A stretch of 64,000 nucleotides of DNA from Orobanche coerulescens (lineage: Eukaryota > Streptophyta > Magnoliopsida > Lamiales > Orobanchaceae). A model generated the notes under the pieces. The model was not told where the DNA came from, did no database searches, and saw only the letters and a list, made by a program, of their open reading frames with translations. Positions 1-10,989 of this stretch are shown in pieces (position 1 is the stretch's first letter; the number at the start of each line of letters is the position of its first letter). The translations under genes were made by a program, and so were the position numbers. The stretch covers positions 81,858,358-81,922,357 of the forward strand of contig CM065814.1 in assembly GCA_033398695.1 (NCBI GenBank). Direction: 5' to 3'.

Positions 1-29
1 AGTGTCAGCGGAGTTTTGACGAAGGCGAG

Positions 30-114
30 TTACGGCCGTCTGAGTTGGCGATTCGGCCGTAAGGCCGTTGACCTGGGATGTTACGGCCGTATGAAGGCCG
101 AGTTACGGCCGTAA
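30..114. repeat. Palindrome array, TTACGGCCGTAA type, in F LTR U3
   Basis: Four copies of a 12-bp palindrome based on TTACGGCCGTAA are centred near 35.5, 56.5, 86.5 and 108.5. The last is perfect and the others carry one or more changes. The steps are 21, 30 and 22 bp. They lie directly upstream of the TATA box at 125. More copies probably lie left of the window. Confidence 0.85.
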
Positions 115-124
115 CTTCCGGCAG

Positions 125-131
125 TATATAA
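125..131 (+). promoter_or_regulatory. TATA box of F LTR
   Basis: TATATAA lies 16 bp after the centre of the last palindrome. It is followed by a C/T-rich stretch expected around an LTR transcription start. Position relative to the palindromes matches the other Gypsy LTRs in the window. Confidence 0.6.
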
Positions 132-179
132 GGATCCGGCCGGGACTTTTTCATTTTCACCCTTTTCTTCCATCTTGTC

Positions 180-201
180 CGAGAGAGAGAGAGAGAGAGA
201 G
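180..201. repeat. (GA)n microsatellite in F LTR
   Basis: About eleven GA units lie downstream of the putative start. The homologous place in the second F LTR has only a short GAGAGAGAA, so this is a recent expansion in this copy. Confidence 0.85.
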
Positions 202-2233
202 CTTGAGGGAGGGATTTTCCTTCATCAATCACTGGAGTGCTTGATTTTCTTCATCTTCATTCGTTTGGGAGGCTTGGATACTCGATTTAACTCGTGTTCA
301 TCGGATCGAAGTGGTTGGATCTTCAAGAGGTAATTTCTTCAACATCTTGGATTTCGATTTTGTGTTGAAATATGATGTTTTGGACGTTATAATCATGCTA
401 TATGAAGGGATATGAATATGATTATGAGTTTGTATAAAGATTCATTGGATTATTGAGGGATTATTCAAGAACACTTTGAATATCGAGTCGGATTTCGGAG
501 TTTTCGATTAATTGTTGTTATAATCACGTATTTGGATATTCATAACGGATTATTGATCGTATTGAAGATGTTTTGTTGGTTTGACACACTTCTTGGGGAT
601 TTGGTGTTGGTAATATTGAGGTTTGGTTGTAATCAATCGAAGTTGGCCACAAAGTATTCGATATAATGCCCCAATGAACTTGGTTTAACCGTATCGACAT
701 TTTGAGTTCGTTATATTCGTGTTTGATTCGTATATTGAATGGATTGTTGGTAATTGTATTTATTCAAGGTTATTCGAGCGACCGATATATCAATTAGGAC
801 GTTGTTCGGGGAAGGATATTTGTCACCGGTGTTGTGTAAGTTAATTCTTACTCGGTTAAAAGGATATTCATTCCTTTTTGTTGTTGATCATTCATAATCA
901 TAACTCATTCATCATTGTATTAATCATATTGAGACTTGTAATTGTCGAATAGTCACTTCATTAACGAGGAACGGCGGTTCCAATCATTTCATTGAAACTA
1001 TCAATCATTTCATTATCACTTTCATCTCGGTGAGTCATTCTTGACTTTGTCAGATTATTATTATTCGTTGATATTCATTATGGTCATTCTCGTTCATATG
1101 ACCTTCTGGGTTCATATTGCGTGGCCGGGTGCGGATGTGTGGAATTTTTAGTCGGGCACGTGATGGCCATGTATTGGGAGTGATACATTGGGTGCATGCA
1201 CAGTAAAGATTAACTCCGTGAGACTAATTAGGTACAAGGACGGGTGTGTCCGGTCATCCGTCTTGTACACTTGCACAGAACACTACGGGCGTACTATGAT
1301 ACTCCTCTTCAGCGTAATTCATAACTAGGGATATTTCATAACTTCAGTTAAATCATGATTGTGTATTTTTCAACCCTTGAGGATTGTTGTTACGTATGGC
1401 GGCCCATTTGAGGATTTTGTTTTTCAGGTCATGGCAAGGCAAAAGCACGGGAATAGCATGCTGACGTCGAGGAGTCCCAGTGATACTAGTAGGGGGCCCC
1501 GATCTTTCAGTTATTCATGTTGTTGTCCTTTAATTTCCGCTGAAGACTTTCATTTGGATACTCCGTTTCATTCAGTGTTGTGTATTTTATCTTCATATAA
1601 AATATACTAGTATTCGATATTGTCCTGGTGTGTTGTACTTAAACTCCTCATCGGATTATTTGGTAATATAATGTGGTTCGGTACTACAATTATATTATTT
1701 AATTCATCATTTTCATTCGCCTGGTGGGTCCCAGTTGGGGATTCACGGCACTGTAATATCCGCCTAGTTTGGGGTGTTACACCGACCCTGTTCAATGCTC
1801 CAAAACCTGAATGCAATACAAACATCCACCCCCCGATTTCTCGGGGGTTAGCAAAATTCCACTATTTTGCTAGTGCAAGTACAAGTACAAAAATATGAGC
1901 CATACAATACAAGTTCCAAGGACAATAATAACCAGGAATCCTCAAAGATTTAAACATAACAAAAATACTTCCCGATGCAAGAGTTTAGGTAAAGCTTTCC
2001 AAAATCGAAAGATCCCAAGTCAAGGGAAACAATTTATAAAGTGATTTAAAATGCCGTCGGGAGTTTTGATAGAAACAACTCAGGATTATCGAATCCTTCT
2101 CTTTCCAAAATCAACAGGGGTCACAACCCAAAGGTTTCATTTTCACAAATAGAACCAACAACAATTCATAGGGCCAGAGCCCACATCAAGGGTCCTCAAC
2201 TGACATAAAATTAACACACATAATCACATACAA

Positions 2234-2420
2234 GCATCGCCTAGGACCGAGACGAAGCCACAAATCCCACTCGAGGCCTCTAAGGACCCTCCCGAGCTGG
2301 CCACAATCATAAAATAAATCACGCACACGCATCGCCTAGGACCGGGACGAAGCCACAAATCCCACTCGAGGCCTCTAAGGACCTTCCCGAGCTGGCTAGC
2401 GAAACAAATCACACACCATA
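2234..2420. repeat. Tandem duplication, about 95-bp period, in H LTR
   Basis: GCATCGCCTAGGACCG starts at 2234 and again at 2329, followed in both by the same CACTCGAGGCCTCTAAGGAC and CCCGAGCTGGC blocks. The other H LTR does not show the duplication in an obvious form. Confidence 0.85.
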
Positions 2421-2421
2421 T

Positions 2422-2575
2422 CTCACGGTTGGATCAATCACTAGTTGCATCCTGACCACATGATCACAAGCCATGTATCACCGTAGATTATGTTAGGCTC
2501 TCACGGTTGGATCAATCGCTTGTTGCATCCTGACCACATGATCACATGCCATGTGTCACCGTAGACCTTCAACCA
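2422..2575. repeat. Tandem duplication, about 77-bp period, in H LTR
   Basis: CTCACGGTTGGATCAATC starts at 2422 and 2499. Both units continue with TTGCATCCTGACCACATGAT and end in CACCGTAGA. This sits directly beside the 95-bp duplication, so the LTR body expanded by two separate tandem events. Confidence 0.85.
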
Positions 2576-3482
2576 TATCCACACATTCACACAAATAACA
2601 TATCACATCAATAATATCCAAGTAATTCACTCAACGACAACAAACACAATGCACGACGCAATGGTCAAATCACAACGCACCGATATGAGATAATATATAC
2701 ATATATATTATCAAAGCACAATGACAACACCAAGTGTATTCATAGTAATTCACGTAACCATCCACGAACACAATGTCCACAAAACACACGCGTTTTGAAA
2801 GAGGGCCTTTAACAAGGCTAACCGAATCTTTGAAAGTGAAATTCAAACAATCAAATAAACACAAGAAAATGATCACTAATTATCATATCCATAAAACAAG
2901 AATTATATGGACAAGGTACTTGCCTCGAGTAACCACAAACGTGAAGAACCAATCGAAGTAGGTTGGCACGAACTGATTACGAACCCGCCGACTCCACCGA
3001 GCGCTAACCCGCGATAATAAACTACGAAAAACAATAACAACAATGAAAATGAATTCCATAGCATGACCTAAAGTCGCTGAATCCAAAGAACAAACGACGA
3101 AAGTTCAAGGGTTTCCCCCAAAATGGCCAAGAACACGAATCGACCCGTCAAAACATGAAAACGGAATTCCAACCCGAAATATGGATATACAATCCATAGG
3201 ATATGTTTAACAACATCATCAAACAATAATCGGTTTATCAAAACCGGATGGAAAACGAAATCAAGAACAAAACTCTAAAAAGTCAACTATAGGGATTCAA
3301 GAAAAATACCTAGATCCGGCAAAGAACAATGGATTAGATGATGTTATAATCACCTAGGATACTCCAAAACACCTTTGGATGGAAGAAAATCAGCCCAGAT
3401 GCGAACCCTAGTCACCACGTCTCAAACTCGCGGAGGAAGAAGAAGAAATGCAGAAAAATGCAGATTCTAGACTGGTGTCCAG

Positions 3483-3495
3483 TATTTATACTGGA
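3483..3495 (-). promoter_or_regulatory. TATA box of H LTR
   Basis: Reading the minus strand, TATAAATA lies within a small inverted repeat, GTCCAGTATAAATACTGGAC. It is about 15 bp from the nearest palindrome of the array. Confidence 0.6.
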
Positions 3496-3500
3496 CACAA

Positions 3501-3878
3501 TTAGCGTGCGCTAATCATTAAGGTTAGCATGCGCTATCGCGGCACCGAACAAAACTCCTGACAAAAAATACACTGTTAGCGTGCGCTAACCCCAAGTGTT
3601 AGCATGCGCTAACGAGAACTTCAAACCCAGTCCAGTAGCTCCTGGACTGCCCTGAACTTCCAGGTAGCGTGCGCTATCCTCCCCTTAGCGTGCGCTACCA
3701 ACGCACTCTAGCGCGCGCTATGATACTAAATAGCGTGCGCTGATCAACGTCTGAACCCAGTCCAGTGGCCTCTGGACTGTTTCTGCACCACCCGTTAGCG
3801 CGCGCTAACTACAACACTTATCATGCGCTAACTACGAAACCTTAGCGTGCACTAGCCGTAAAGCGTAGCGTGCACTAA
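3501..3878. repeat. Palindrome array, TAGCGTGCGCTA type, in H LTR U3
   Basis: Twelve copies of a palindrome-like 12-mer (TAGCGTGCGCTA, TAGCATGCGCTA, TAGCGCGCGCTA and close variants) begin near 3502, 3525, 3577, 3600, 3665, 3686, 3709, 3731, 3796, 3819, 3843 and 3866. Steps within groups are 21-24 bp, mostly 23. The last two groups are quartets. Between groups lie spacers with an imperfect inverted repeat CAGTCCAG...CTGGACTG (3634-3656 and 3758-3779). Confidence 0.9.
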
Positions 3879-4284
3879 CGACTCAGAGAGACAGCAACAG
3901 AACATCTCAGAAATGGGTATGACGACAGATACCCACAACTTTGGGAAATTACAAAATGACCCAAAATGCCCGAAAATCTCGATACGTGATCGAATAACCA
4001 AACCGAAGTTCACAACACGTCTAACAAAGTTAAATGGACTTACGGGAAACTCAAAAACAGTTTCGAATGAGATTCGCAAGAATCGAACTCGAGTGCAGAA
4101 AAGTCGATAAGAAGCACGGAACTTAACAAAATGGCACCGAAATGATTTCGGATGGCAAAAAGTGCAGTATTAATCATTCTCAGAATGACGAAATGGTCAC
4201 AAGCGAGTCGTCATAATAGATTCCCGCTAAAAAAAAGAAAATTACTGGAAATCAAATGTGCGGATATTCCAAACCCTTGGTTGG

Positions 4285-4365
4285 TTTGTGGTGTTTAGCC
4301 TGATAGATTCTTGTGGGAAGGATCTACGGTGTGTAATATTCCCATATGGTTTTGGGGGTGTTACA
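4285..4365 (+). mobile_element. C-type LTR 3' end fragment
   Basis: The segment TTTAGCCTG...GTGTAATATTCCCATATGGT then GGGGGTGTTACA aligns with the last 80 bases of the C LTR (14240-14313). Only the end survives. No primer-binding site follows. The left limit is uncertain because the H LTR end lies only a few bases away. Confidence 0.6.
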
Positions 4366-4431
4366 TTACCAAACAGCACATCAGTATGTCCCCAAAATGC
4401 CATAATAACAAAAATGACAAAACTAAATAAG

Positions 4432-7400
4432 TAGGGCCAGCCCTGGGGGTGGGCCAGCATAGGCGACCGCCCAGGGCCCACGATTTCAAGGGCCCCATAA
4501 TTTTTATGTAGCTCTATATATATGTGGACATATATTTTTGGGCCTTTTTTATTTACTTAATTATATATACCAGGGCCCAAAATATTGGATAGAGTTGTAA
4601 GGCCCAAAATATCAAATATCTAGAACCTATCAATAATATTAAAAAAATAAAATGGATGGAACGATCATAATCAGAGGCGTCTTTCCATCTTCCTCATCTT
4701 TTCTTCTGGGATTCTTCAATATTTCTTCCTCTCTTCTCCAGACAACCGCCCAAAATAATTACACCAATATATCTTTTCCCAAAAAAAAAATCAAACTGTT
4801 AGCGATGTGTAGATAAATAGCAGTATTCAGAATTCTTTTCTCACTTCACAGTTTCTGCAGACTGCAATCTCCATTCTTCTTTGAATCTTCTCCATCACCA
4901 TCAGAATCTTTTCTTAGTTTCTGCAATCTATAAAGCTCTTAATCTCCATTCTCCAACTTTTTGTATTTTATAATATTTTTATTTGGATTCTGCCATTCTG
5001 GAAATTGAAGCAGGGAGAGGGAAACTCATTTCAATTCCTCCAGGTTAGTACTCAATAACTTTGTTTTTGTTTCACTGCTTGGAACTTTGATTACATAACT
5101 CAATTTAATCCATATTCATGTGCTATTTATTTACAAATTTGGAGTCATATTTGTTATTTCGTGGCACATCACTTCTGAGTATCAATTTAATTCAGGTGAT
5201 ATTGTTCTTGAATCTTGTATTGATTTTTTTTATTTTTATTGTGTTTTGTGCTACTGTGAATTTGTGCATTAGATATGAATCTTACAAAACATCTTCGTGG
5301 TAGTGAGAAAAGAAAAAAAAAAGAAAAAGATTAGAAGAACTCACTAAATCACAGAAAGGTGATATAGTTAAATTTTTTGTTAAAAATAAAAGTTCTAGTG
5401 AAAAAACTGAAAATTCAACTATGAATCATGCTGATGTGTTTACTGAAAATCCAGATATCATTGAGAATAGAGATAACTTGGATAAGCATGAAAATATTGT
5501 TGTCACTGAGAACTTAGATAACTTGAATGAGCAAGAAAATATTCTTGACGTGCCTATTGATGACGAACGTAGAGAGGATAATGAACATTTTATTCCCCCA
5601 TTTGATATATATGATCCGAGAAAATGGGATAATATTGATAACAATATGCGTGATATTTTAATTGAAAATGGGCCTTTAAGAGAAATGAATCTTGTATTTC
5701 CTCTGGACAACCTCTATAGGCATTTTTCTTATGTTTATTATAGTAAAAAGGTAAGTAATGATGAGGTGCAAGATCGAAAGTGGTTAGTATATAGCAAGCA
5801 TGTTGACAAAATATATTGTTTTTGTTGCAAAATGTTTTAAAAAATGAATAATACTAGTACTTTAGCAAATGATGGATTGGAAGCATATTAGTAAACGACT
5901 TCAAGATCATGAAAATTCTATGGAACATATTACGAATATGAACACATGGCATGAGTTAAAAATGAGATTAGGTAAAAATGAAACAATTGACAAGGAGTTA
6001 CAACGAGAAATCTCTATAGAAAAAGATCGTTGGAGGCAAGTTTTGACTAAAATATTAGTAAGTATAAAGTATCTTTCTAAATATTGTTTAGCTTTTCGTG
6101 GATCTAACGAAAAACTTTATCAAGATAACAATGGTAATTTTTTGGGTTTGATTGAAATGATTGGAGAATTTGATGTTGTTATGCAGGATCATATTAGGCG
6201 TATACAAAATTATGAAATTCATTATCATTATCTTGGTCATAAAATTCAAAATGATTTAATTTCTTTGTTAGCTGATAATGTTAGAAGTATTATTATTAAA
6301 AAAATTAAAGAAGCAAAATATTTTTCAGTGATTCTTGATTGTACACTAGATATAAGTCACCAAGAACAAATGACTTTGATAATATAATGTGTTGATATGT
6401 CAAATAGCAAAGTGAAAATTGAAGAATATTTTTTAAAATTTTTGAAAGTGGACGATACATCTGGATTGGGACTTTTCAATGAATTAAAAATGTGCTAAAA
6501 TCACTTGATCTTAATATTGAAGATGTTAGAGGTCAAGGTTATGATAATGGTTCCAATATGAATAGAAAACATCATGGAGTTAAAAAAAGATTGCTTGAAA
6601 TTAATCCAAGAGCATTATATATGTCATGTGCTTGTCATAGTAAAATGAAAATTCTGACACCAATCATTAATCACACAGTTTGTGACATGGCACATTCTTG
6701 TGTTAAAGCGGTTTCTTTTTTTGGAGCAGTACAACGCATATATACTTTATTTTCAAGTTCTACGAAAAGGTGGAAAGTGTTACTTGATAATGCGAAAGGA
6801 TTGACTCTAAAATCTTTGTCAAATACACGTTGATAAAGTCGTATTAAAAGTGTTCAAGCAATTAGATTCCAATCTGTTGAATTGGGAGATGCTTTATAAA
6901 TCTATGTGATATTTGTGAGGATGCGAAGTCAAAAAGTGAAGGTGAAACTTTAGTTGCATCAATTGAAAATTTTGAGTTTTTACTTTGTATGATCATTTGG
7001 CATGATATTTTATTTGTAATAAACAAGGTGAGTAAGAAGTTACAATATAAATCTCTGTGCATTGACTCTATCATGAAACAAAATGAAGGTTTAATTTCAT
7101 ATTTTGAGAAGTATAGGAATGACGGTTTTGATGCAAGTTTGATTATTGCCAAAAATCTTGCATCTGATATGAATATAGAACCAATATTTCCAATAAAACG
7201 TCGTACTACTAGAAAAAGCAATTTGATGAAGGAAAAAGTGTTGAAGTTTCATTATCACCTGAAGAGTCGTTTAGAATTGAATATTTTGTGGTTGTTGTGG
7301 ACATGGCGATTGCTTCTTTAAAACATAGATTTGAACAAATGAAAGTTTTTCTAAATATATTTGGTTTTATGTTTGATTAAAATTTTTTAAAATCATTAGA

Positions 7401-7905
7401 TAAAGATGAATTAAGAAATCATTGTGTTAATCTGAAACCTATATTTACTCATAATAATTTGTCTGATATTGATTTAGAGGATCTATTTATGGAATTGAAA
7501 ATATTACAAATGACTTTACCTGATGAGGTTATGCCAGCTATTGAAATCCTTGAATTTGTGAAAAATGCGGATTGTTATCCAAATGTTGCAGTTGCTTATA
7601 GAATTATGTTAACTATGCATGTTACTGTAGCATTAGCCGAGCGAAGTTTCTCAAAGTTAAAGTTATTGAAGACATATATGAAATCGTCGATGTCGCAAGA
7701 AAGATTGAACGGTTTTAGCAATCGTGTGTATTGAAAAGGATATTTTAGAAAATCTTGAAACAAATGACATTATAAATGACTTTGCAAGCAAAAAGGCTAG
7801 AAGAAGTCATTTTGTATAATTTCATCGAATATATTGTATTTATTTAAGCAGGGCCCATTTTTTTTTGTTTCGCCCCGGGCCCAACTTTCGTCAGGATCGG
7901 CCGTG
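4432..7905 (+). mobile_element. hAT-superfamily DNA transposon, degenerate
   Basis: The ends are imperfect inverted repeats: TAGGGCCAGCCCTGG at 4432 against CACGGCCGATCCTGA read inward from 7905. The flanks TAAATAAG (4424-4431) and TCAATAAA (7906-7913) agree at six of eight places, consistent with an old 8-bp target duplication. Length is about 3.5 kb. Subterminal G/C-rich patches (CAGGGCCCACG at 4470, GGGCCCATTT at 7852) are also inverted. The interior codes for a broken TTF-zinc-finger hAT transposase. It lies inside the LTR of element I. Confidence 0.85.
5273..7818 (+). pseudogene. hAT transposase with TTF-type zinc finger, pseudogene
   Basis: Several reading-frame pieces together follow the plan of plant hAT proteins usually annotated as TTF-type zinc finger or zinc finger MYM-type 1-like. 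A lysine-rich start near 5300 is followed by a TTF-like domain (RHFSYVYYSKK, WLVYSK, CFCCKMF) at about 5720-5840. A DUF4371-like part follows at 5869-6387, with the catalytic-region motif SVILDCT. The second acidic motif region GQGYDNGSNM is at 6530-6560. The C-terminal hAT dimerisation part is at 7459-7734 (NVAVAYRIML, AERSFSKLKLLKTYM), and the last residues end at the stop at 7816. Stops and frameshifts interrupt it at about 5838, 6387, 6480, 6833, 7320, 7379 and 7732, so no functional enzyme is made. A possible 5' UTR splice donor (CCAG/GTTAGT) lies near 5042. Confidence 0.8.
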
Positions 7906-9122
7906 TCAATAAAAACCAACAAATCCGACATCAATCAAAACAACTCACTCTAGTGAAATGAAAGTAACAAAAAAGACTCAGAACTACTATTCCTCAAGAA
8001 ACGAATGATAGACACGATCAACAATATCATTCCAATATGAATCAAAATTCATAAATCTTAAAACAAAATCATAAAACAACACATGACATATGTATAACAT
8101 ATAAAAGAACTATTATTTTCATAACGAGACAAGAATTGACTTGCCTCAATACCAAAGTTGAGAATATCCTTCATCGAACGAAGAATGAACGAACTTCTTC
8201 AAACGAACTCAAAAATCACTCGAACAACCTTGAATGAGCTTCATTCAATACAAGAAATTCCACAATACCGATAACACAATCAACAAGATAGTTACCCTCG
8301 ATTCAACAAGAAGCGATTCACACTTATTTAAACATCACAACCCTAAGCTATAATTTCCAGCATCATCCATCCATATTAATAATCATAACGGCAAGGTAAT
8401 AATGTTATTATTGCCTAATCAAATGAATACTTCATGAACGCGAAGAACACCAAGAATAATTGTCATTATTTCTTACAAAGATAATGATTGTTATATTACC
8501 TAGTCAAATGAATACTTCAAGAACATCAAGAATAATTATCATTATTCCTTACAAAGATAATGATTATATAATCATTAACTTCAATATCATCTCAAGAACA
8601 ACATAAGCTTCATATTTATGATCTTCATTCCAATAATCAACAATCTCCAACCAAGATTCAAATTCTATCATCAAGATATCTATAATCATCTCACAACTAT
8701 GTTTATCACTTGGAAAACTAACAAAATCCTTTATTAATTTGTTTATATTCTTCCGGAGTTCATAAACCATTAAGAATCACTTCAAAACATGTCATAATAA
8801 TCACCCTTTTTATAATATACCCACAAAACATCAAGAAGCATATCAATCCTCCAATAATCCATTAATATATGAAATAATAATCAACAATATACCATAATCT
8901 TAAAAAGAAAACAAGATCAGCCAACATACCTGTTGAAGATGAAAAACAACCTTCAAACACTTCAAGAATCTACAAAAACCTAAAGTCTCCAAGCTTTAAT
9001 CCAAGTAATGATGCTCCAAATCAAGTTGGAAAAGGCTAAATATCAGATACACATCCAGAGGGACTATTCTAGGGAGAGATAATTGTTTTTGGCTCATGAA
9101 TAAAATGAAAGACCAAACCTCA

Positions 9123-9130
9123 ATTTATAA
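9123..9130 (-). promoter_or_regulatory. TATA box of I LTR
   Basis: The minus strand reads TTATAAAT. It lies about 40 bp from the first palindrome of the array at 9166, the same order as in the other LTRs. Confidence 0.45.
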
Positions 9131-9165
9131 TCTGCATGTTTATTAATGGTTACAACCCACCATGG

Positions 9166-9480
9166 CCTACGTACGTTCATACGACCTTGATAGCATACGC
9201 TACTTCATTACATAGGATAATGTCTAACTTTGTATAATATATTACGTACGTACCATCAAGTTACGTACATTAACGATCCTCTTTTGCGTATATTACTCCT
9301 ACCATGATTGCATAACCTAATCTGTTGACTCACATGTCTTATTCACGCTGAAAGTTCTCGAACCTACATGCGGAAAGTGATCGACGACCAACATTGGCCT
9401 ATGTAACTCAACCAAACTAGCATACATTAAGAACAAGAAGTAGCATATGTTAAGTACCTCATGTAGCATAAGCTATGGCT
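9166..9480. repeat. Decayed palindrome array, TACGTACGTA type, in I LTR
   Basis: CTACGTACGTTC (9167), TAGCATACGCTA (about 9191), TTACGTACGTAC (about 9242) and TTACGTACATTA (about 9261) are clear. Further right the copies are weak (TAGCATATGTTA, TAGCATAAGCTA). The spacer element GTTGACTC at 9324 is the complement of the GAGTCAAC found between quartets in C and D. Confidence 0.65.
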
Positions 9481-9628
9481 ACGACACTTAAGATAAATTT
9501 CTAGTACAACAAAACATACTTTCAACTGGTTCACAGAAAAAACCAATTCCAATACATCATATATACATTCCAAAATATGTACATAGAGCACAATAGAACG
9601 AAATGAAAAATTATATATGAATATTAAA

Positions 9629-10262
9629 TATTCCCTCTTAAAAGAAGTTTCATCCTCGAAACTAATGGGTGAAAAACTCAGGATATCTCTAACCCATCCT
9701 ATGTCTTCCACGTAGCCTCCTCGACTTGGTGCCTCGACCTCTAGATTTTTAGTAAAGGGAATCAGCTTGTTTCTTAACTATTTGATTCTCCTCTCAAGAA
9801 TTTATACAATGCGCTCCTCATGTGAATGATCATCCACTACATAAATCTCATCAAACTGAATTATGTGATTCTAGTAGGCAACATACTTCCTTAGGTCCAA
9901 AATATGAAACACATTATGCACTTGACTCAAACTTGGAGGCAAATTTAAATGATATTCTAAATCCCCGACTCGATCTAAAATCTCGAACGGTCCAATATAT
10001 ATGGGACTCAAATTTGGTCTCTTCCCAATATGTAAGGCTCCTAGAGTCAGGGACACCTTGACAACACATGATCACTAACCCCAAACTCTAATGGTCGTCG
10101 ATGATTACCCACATATGATTTTTGTTGACTTTGAGCCGTTAAAAGACGACTACTGATCAAAACAATATTCTCATGGGCTGCTATCACCATATCAGTTTCA
10201 GTACCCCATGCATGTGATTAATCACCCCAACATAGTGGAGGCCTATAATGATGGCCATACAA
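9629..10262 (-). pseudogene. Element I pol 3' end remnant (integrase C-terminus, chromodomain region)
   Basis: Read on the minus strand, this begins at the C insertion with a piece equal to the YEALYGR region of chromovirus integrase. It runs through a GPFEILDRVGDLEYHLNLPP segment (9871-10056) and a short VEEATWKT piece typical of the integrase-chromodomain tail of Tekay elements, to a polypurine tract (CTTTTAAGAGGG on the minus strand, 9634-9645). It aligns with 20776-21425 and 28384-29035. Many stops and frameshifts are present. Element C interrupts it at exactly the ...GGCCATACAA position, with TACAA (10258-10262) as the likely left target duplication. Confidence 0.75.
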
Positions 10263-10572
10263 TGTAATACCCGGATTTTCAGTATAAATTTTTCACGTTA
10301 TTTTATCTGAGATAAATTATATAGCTTGGTGTCTATACAGTATGGATAAAATAAATTGAAGATTGAGACAGTTGTATTTGTGTAATTCACGTCATTGATT
10401 TACAGTTATATATTTGAGGATATGGTGTATCAGATTGTTCTGATTTGGATATCAGGTGTATCGTATGAGAATGTTATTGGATCCAGTATATGTATTCAGT
10501 ATGCCGTATGTTTGTATTATGTATGTCGAGACGTTGGACAGGAACAGTTGGATTTGGCTAAGTATAGAGCCC

Positions 10573-10969
10573 TTAACGTACGTTAAGTTTATGGGATAAC
10601 GTACGCTAAGTTGCTACGTTTTATGTACGTTATGCATAAGGCATTACATACGTAACAAGAGGAATCGGACATGACCGAGCTGTGGTCGGCAGGTGGGCCT
10701 GGTGTCGGAAGTTTTCGGCGTGGATATGGACAGCTGAGTCAACTATGTATTACGTACGCTATGCATGGTGTATTACGTATGTAATATGAGGGTATACTGT
10801 AGCAAGTCAACATACATATTACGTACACTATGGAGCAAGGGTTACGTACGTAAGACATTGAATGAAATGAGACAAGAGCCTCTGGACCATTGTTATGTAC
10901 GCTATCAAGGACAGATAACGTACGTAAAGGTGTGTTACGTACGTTAACTTTGGCATGTTACATACGTAA
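10573..10969. repeat. Palindrome array, TTACGTACGTAA type, in C LTR U3
   Basis: Twelve copies are centred near 10579.5, 10602.5, 10626.5, 10649.5; 10755.5, 10778.5, 10824.5, 10847.5; and 10898.5, 10921.5, 10940.5, 10963.5. Steps are 23, 24, 23; 23, 46, 23; and 23, 19, 23. The 46 is twice 23, with a decayed copy possible between. Spacer one ends in GAGTCAAC (10736-10743) and spacer two holds GCCTCTGGACC (about 10878). Confidence 0.92.
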
Positions 10970-10982
10970 CGAGCTGGAAATT

Positions 10983-10989
10983 TATATAA
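10983..10989 (+). promoter_or_regulatory. TATA box of C LTR
   Basis: TATATAA lies 20 bp downstream of the centre of the last palindrome. It is followed by a pyrimidine-rich stretch. Confidence 0.6.

Larger units (their letters stand above)
1..1781 (+). mobile_element. F-family Ty3/Gypsy LTR, cut by window start (solo or 3' LTR)
   Basis: This is an LTR in plus orientation ending in GGGGTGTTACA at 1781. It aligns by eye, over its whole R-U5 part, with the reverse complement of the LTR at 24877-27319: the GCTTGAGGGAG block near 200, the TTTTTAGTCGGGCACG block near 1146, the GGTACAAGGACGGGTGTG block near 1231 and the last 110 bases. No primer-binding site follows the end, so this is a solo LTR or the 3' LTR of an element lying left of the window. 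The next five bases, CCGAC, would be the right copy of the target duplication. The flanking DNA on the right is an H-family LTR, so F is the younger insertion. Its U3 carries a different palindrome from the other F copy. Confidence 0.85.
1782..4271 (-). mobile_element. H-family Ty3/Gypsy LTR, minus orientation, left end missing
   Basis: On the minus strand this LTR would begin near 4271 (GGATATTCCA here, where GGATATTACA is expected) and run leftwards. It shares with 56369-59067 the block with ATCCACCCCCCGA and TTTTGCTAGTGCAAGTA at its left end, and a palindrome array upstream of a TATA box. The left terminus is not a clean TGTAACACCCC, because F is inserted there. No primer-binding site or polypurine tract is seen beside it. 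The right end adjoins a C-type LTR fragment. Family assignment rests on similarity to the other H LTR. Confidence 0.65.
7906..9628 (-). mobile_element. I-family Ty3/Gypsy 3' LTR, minus orientation, partly lost
   Basis: The block with GACTTGCCTCAATACC near 8140 and the following CGAACGAA...ACTCGAACAACCTTGAA aligns with the G LTR (about 18970-19065). The right end ATATTAAA at 9628 is followed by a polypurine tract and pol remnants on the minus strand, so this is the 3' LTR of a minus-strand element. The left part is interrupted by the hAT element; 4366-4431 may be its continuation. The terminal TGTAACACCCC is not found. The sequence is AT-rich and otherwise unremarkable between 8300 and 9120. 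Confidence 0.65.

Noticed and set aside
1359..1898. Short plus-strand frames within the F LTR, recurring at 24748-25278
   Set aside because: They are conserved only because the LTR is repeated. They cross the LTR end, and there is no coding signature.
10573..10969. Array looks CRISPR-like (short repeats with spacers)
   Set aside because: Units are palindromes of 12 bp with 10-bp gaps, in a plant retrotransposon LTR; no cas genes and no constant repeat of CRISPR length.
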